Of a DNA stretch of 31,839 nt, positions 31,829 through 31,839 are shown one piece after another (the stretch's first letter is position 1; each line of letters starts with the position of its first letter). A model generated the notes under the pieces. The model had not been told where the DNA came from and did not search any database. It was given only the letters and a program-made list of their open reading frames with translations. The position numbers were made by a program, and so were the translations under genes. The stretch comes from Yes71-27 sp040758635 (GTDB lineage Bacteria > Bacillota > Desulfotomaculia > Desulfotomaculales > Ammonificaceae), in NCBI GenBank assembly GCA_040758635.1, contig JBFLVI010000028.1, forward strand, positions 1 to 31,839, written 5' to 3'.

Positions 31829-31839
31829 ATGGCTCACTA
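31829..31839 (+). CDS. IS256-type transposase, first codons only
   Basis: ATG GCT CAC TA.. would read MAH(Y), which fits the start of many IS256-family transposases. CAGGAGGGAG lies at a suitable distance upstream. Only 11 bases are in the window. Confidence 0.5.

Larger units (their letters stand above)
31716..31839 (+). mobile_element. Left end of an IS256-type insertion sequence
   Basis: GAGTTGTGTCCATTATGATG followed by GTGTAAAAT resembles IS256 ends (GTCCGTAT...TGTGTAAAA). A leader hairpin and an ATG GCT CAC TA start (MAHY) follow, as in IS256-family transposases. The element runs off the right edge, so neither the other end nor a target duplication can be seen. Confidence 0.65.

Overview
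The window is GC-rich DNA from a bacterium that looks like an anaerobic, monoderm Firmicute, near the Peptococcaceae or thermophilic Clostridia. The signs are a SdpR/SdpI pair, an SLH-domain protein, a VanW-family protein, a tungsten-type aldehyde ferredoxin oxidoreductase with its polyferredoxin, a CD1871A-like CXXC protein, and strong AGGAGG ribosome sites. The species cannot be told from the window.

Layout. 1-3200: the start of tgt, then a three-gene NHEJ set on the minus strand (Ku, ATP-dependent ligase, LigD-type polymerase). 3390-9330: an envelope/export region on the minus strand, with a small membrane protein, SdpR, a frameshifted SdpI, a bacterial PH-domain protein, a Yip1-type membrane protein and a MacA-MacB-like ABC exporter. 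9480-11532: a DUF3887 lipoprotein and an SLH-domain protein. 11630-11790: a strongly structured, apparently non-coding stretch. 11862-13531: a complete insertion sequence with a frameshifted transposase, a 17-codon leader ORF and a ribosome-site hairpin. 13573-20550: a plus-strand operon of a polytopic membrane protein, an alpha-2-macroglobulin and a VanW-family protein; the last two each carry a single-base frameshift. 20742-23160: minus-strand genes for a TIGR04076 protein, an SMR exporter, and a redox cassette of a 54-aa CXXC membrane protein, a membrane 4Fe-4S protein and a thioredoxin-fold lipoprotein. 23303-27066: a YkgJ-type cysteine-cluster protein, the AOR ferredoxin/oxidoreductase pair and a small membrane protein. 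27081-29381: DNA repair genes (nfo and an EndoIII-like glycosylase) and a HEAT-repeat DVU0298-family protein. 29654-31347: an MFS exporter followed by a broken second copy of the DVU0298 gene. 31568-31839: a PLD-like gene cut short by the left end of an IS256-type element.

The best find is the thioredoxin-fold lipoprotein at 21527-22036. Its reading frame is interrupted by one UGA exactly where the first cysteine of the CxxC active site belongs, and a SECIS-like hairpin with a bulged U and a G in the apical loop follows at a suitable distance. I read it as a selenoprotein with a UxxC active site, working with the CXXC protein and the membrane 4Fe-4S protein in an envelope electron-transfer chain.

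Several genes are broken by one-base differences, three of them in homopolymer runs (sdpI, vanW-like, second DVU0298 copy). Sequencing error must be excluded before any of these is called a pseudogene.
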